From the NCBI GenBank assembly GCA_019428905.1, contig JAHYJN010000005.1, positions 20,523 to 84,522 of the forward strand: a stretch of 64,000 nt of DNA. The letters are read 5' to 3'. The notes beneath the pieces were generated by a model. It was not told the origin of the DNA. It searched no databases and worked only from the letters and a program-made list of their open reading frames with translations. Positions 62,674-64,000 of the stretch are shown here, piece by piece. A program made the translations under genes and the position numbers. This stretch comes from Candidatus Brevefilum sp. (lineage in GTDB: Bacteria > Chloroflexota > Anaerolineae > Anaerolineales > Anaerolineaceae). Numbering within the stretch: the stretch's first letter is position 1; each line of letters starts with the position of its first letter.

Positions 62674-63897
62674 TTAATGTTTAACTGGGTGGTGCGCTTC
62701 CTCCGGCCGCTGCTTATTGGCCAGGCGCCTGTCCCGGTATTTCTTATAAATGATGCTCACCGGTCTGACGACTTGCGCCAGGATGGGACCGAGAATGGAA
62801 AGGAATAAGACATAGGCGGCTGAGAAGGCGCCCAGCTGGGGCTCAATACTGGCCGTCATACCCAGCCCGGCGATCAGGATCGAAAACTCCCCGCGGGTGG
62901 CCAGGATCGAACCGGCCCTGAGGCAGCCAACCTTATCGGCACCGGCTCGCCGCGCAGACCACCAGCCGGAAAACAGCTTGGTCAGGGTTGTCACCAGGCC
63001 CAGACCGACTGCCGGCAGCAAGACGGGCGGTAATATGGCCGGGTTGATCTGTAAGCCAAAGAACAGGAAGAAAATCGCTGCGAACAGGTCGCGCAGCGGG
63101 CTGAGGACTTTGCGGGTGCGGTGGGCAATCGGTCCTTTCAAAGCCACACCGACCAGGAAGGCGCCCACGGGTGCGGAAATCTTTAAATATTGGGCAATGC
63201 CCGCCACCACCAGGATCAAGCCCAGGATCGAGAACAGCACCACCTCATCAGAGGCGTGGTCGATCAGGTGGCCGAGGACTTTGCCGTAATGGATGGCGGC
63301 GAACAGCAGCACGCTCACCGTCACCAGCGCAATCAGGATCGAAACGGACGCCATGGCCAGGTTTTGCCCGGCCAGCAGGACGATCGTCAGGGGGAGGTAT
63401 AAGGCCATCACCAGGTCTTCAAACACCAGGATGCTGATTACACTGGGGGTTTCGCCGTTGTTCATCCAACCCTGCTCATCAATTATTTTTGCGATGATGC
63501 CGGAAGATGAAATATAGGTGACGCCGCCCAGCAGCCAGGCCGCCAGGGGACCCCAGCCCAGGATTAACCCCATGATGAACCCGGGCGGGAAGCTGAGTAA
63601 AAAGTCAACGATGCCATCGGGCAACCCAGACCTGAGCCCCCGTTGCAACTGCTCGCTGGTGTACTCCAAGCCGAGGGTGAACAGCAGTAACAGCACGCCG
63701 ATCTCGGTGCCGACGTGCAAAAAACCCTGGCTGAGCTCAAATTGGTGCAGCCCGCCTTCGCCAAAGGCCAACCCGACCAGCAAGTACAGGGGGATGGCAG
63801 ACATGCCGAAGCGGCGCGCCAGCCGGTCCAGCAGGGCCAGGCCGAGCACCACGATGCCCAGCTCAATCAGGATCAGGGAGACATTTCCGTTAACCAT
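62674..63897 (-). CDS. CPA2-family cation/proton antiporter
   Basis: This 407-residue membrane protein has 12-13 helices of the Kef/NapA type: LLVGLAFGEGGLHQF, VLLLLFTLGLEYTSEQL, TYISSSGIIAKII, and RAGSILATRGEFSILIAGLG, the last a conserved region of monovalent cation:proton antiporter-2 proteins. It lacks a C-terminal TrkA-N (RCK) domain found in KefB and KefC. It probably exchanges K+ or Na+ for protons. It is the last gene before the window's end. Confidence 0.88.
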   Translation of the reverse strand: MVNGNVSLILIELGIVVLGLALLDRLARRFGMSAIPLYLLVGLAFGEGGLHQFELSQGFLHVGTEIGVLLLLFTLGLEYTSEQLQRGLRSGLPDGIVDFLLSFPPGFIMGLILGWGPLAAWLLGGVTYISSSGIIAKIIDEQGWMNNGETPSVISILVFEDLVMALYLPLTIVLLAGQNLAMASVSILIALVTVSVLLFAAIHYGKVLGHLIDHASDEVVLFSILGLILVVAGIAQYLKISAPVGAFLVGVALKGPIAHRTRKVLSPLRDLFAAIFFLFFGLQINPAILPPVLLPAVGLGLVTTLTKLFSGWWSARRAGADKVGCLRAGSILATRGEFSILIAGLGMTASIEPQLGAFSAAYVLFLSILGPILAQVVRPVSIIYKKYRDRRLANKQRPEEAHHPVKH

Positions 63898-64000
63898 AAC
63901 GGCACGATTATAGAATATTTACCAGCAAAGATCAAGAAATTTCTGTTAATATATGATAATTAATTACATATATTCACATTATCAAACCGGCGCTAAAGGG

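Overview
The window is a chromosomal segment of a free-living bacterium, most likely Chloroflexota and probably an Anaerolineae relative. This is inferred from gene content and style: a giant SARP/BTAD-AAA-TPR regulator, SpoVS, a PucC-like (BCD family) transporter, an Lnt homologue, several small toxin-antitoxin modules, and purine-rich tandem repeats between genes. No 16S gene or other taxonomic marker is present, so the assignment is tentative. Coding density is high, promoters where visible are sigma70-like (TTGACC-17-TAAAAT before the tRNA), and one tRNA gene is present (tRNA-Leu, CAA).

Left part (1-19.6 kb, mostly + strand). A phosphate block opens the window: the end of a PhoR-type sensor kinase, pstB and phoU, closed by a clear terminator. 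Next is a tight four-gene unit: two tandem paralogous thymidylate-kinase-like P-loop proteins (the second with Lys to Arg in its P-loop), a CHAD-domain protein (a polyphosphate-associated domain) and a fusion of a metallophosphoesterase to a SAM hydroxide adenosyltransferase. An AbiE-type toxin-antitoxin pair follows, with a perfect 17-bp inverted repeat covering its probable promoter and start codon. Then come a PfkB kinase fused to a C-terminal four-cysteine domain that looks like a nucleoside or base glycosidase, sufS-sufE, surE, an alpha/beta hydrolase, a GPH-family sugar symporter, a GNAT protein, spoVS, and a deoxynucleoside kinase on the - strand.

Middle part (19.6-44.3 kb, mostly - strand). 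It holds a P2-type cation ATPase, glgC, and a compact repair/NAD operon (pcrA, a beta-propeller lipoprotein, nadK, a zinc-ribbon membrane protein, recN). ychF, tRNA-Leu and the 1182-residue SARP-type regulator follow, then mutS2, an NAD-dependent epimerase, an AT-rich restriction-modification pair (PmeII-like endonuclease and beta-class methyltransferase), sfsA and a PfkB sugar kinase.

Right part (44.3-64 kb, mixed strands). It holds an Lnt-like protein, an MFS transporter, a GNAT protein, an amphi-Trp protein, a methyltransferase and glmS. An MNT antitoxin survives beside a decayed HEPN toxin. Next are an APH-like kinase, a ferritin-like/VIT1 iron protein and a PucC-like MFS protein. A repeat-rich gap contains a small membrane protein and a nucleoside diphosphate kinase remnant. 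Then come a winged-helix/nucleotidyltransferase pair, a DUF4190-like protein, a three-gene ABC-2 exporter operon and a CPA2 cation/proton antiporter.

The most unusual items are the paired kinase/CHAD/fusion cluster, the PfkB-glycosidase-like fusion, the AbiE operator with apparent leaderless start, three nucleotidyltransferase-type toxin-antitoxin loci in different states, and a family of dispersed CTACTCAG-type intergenic repeats.
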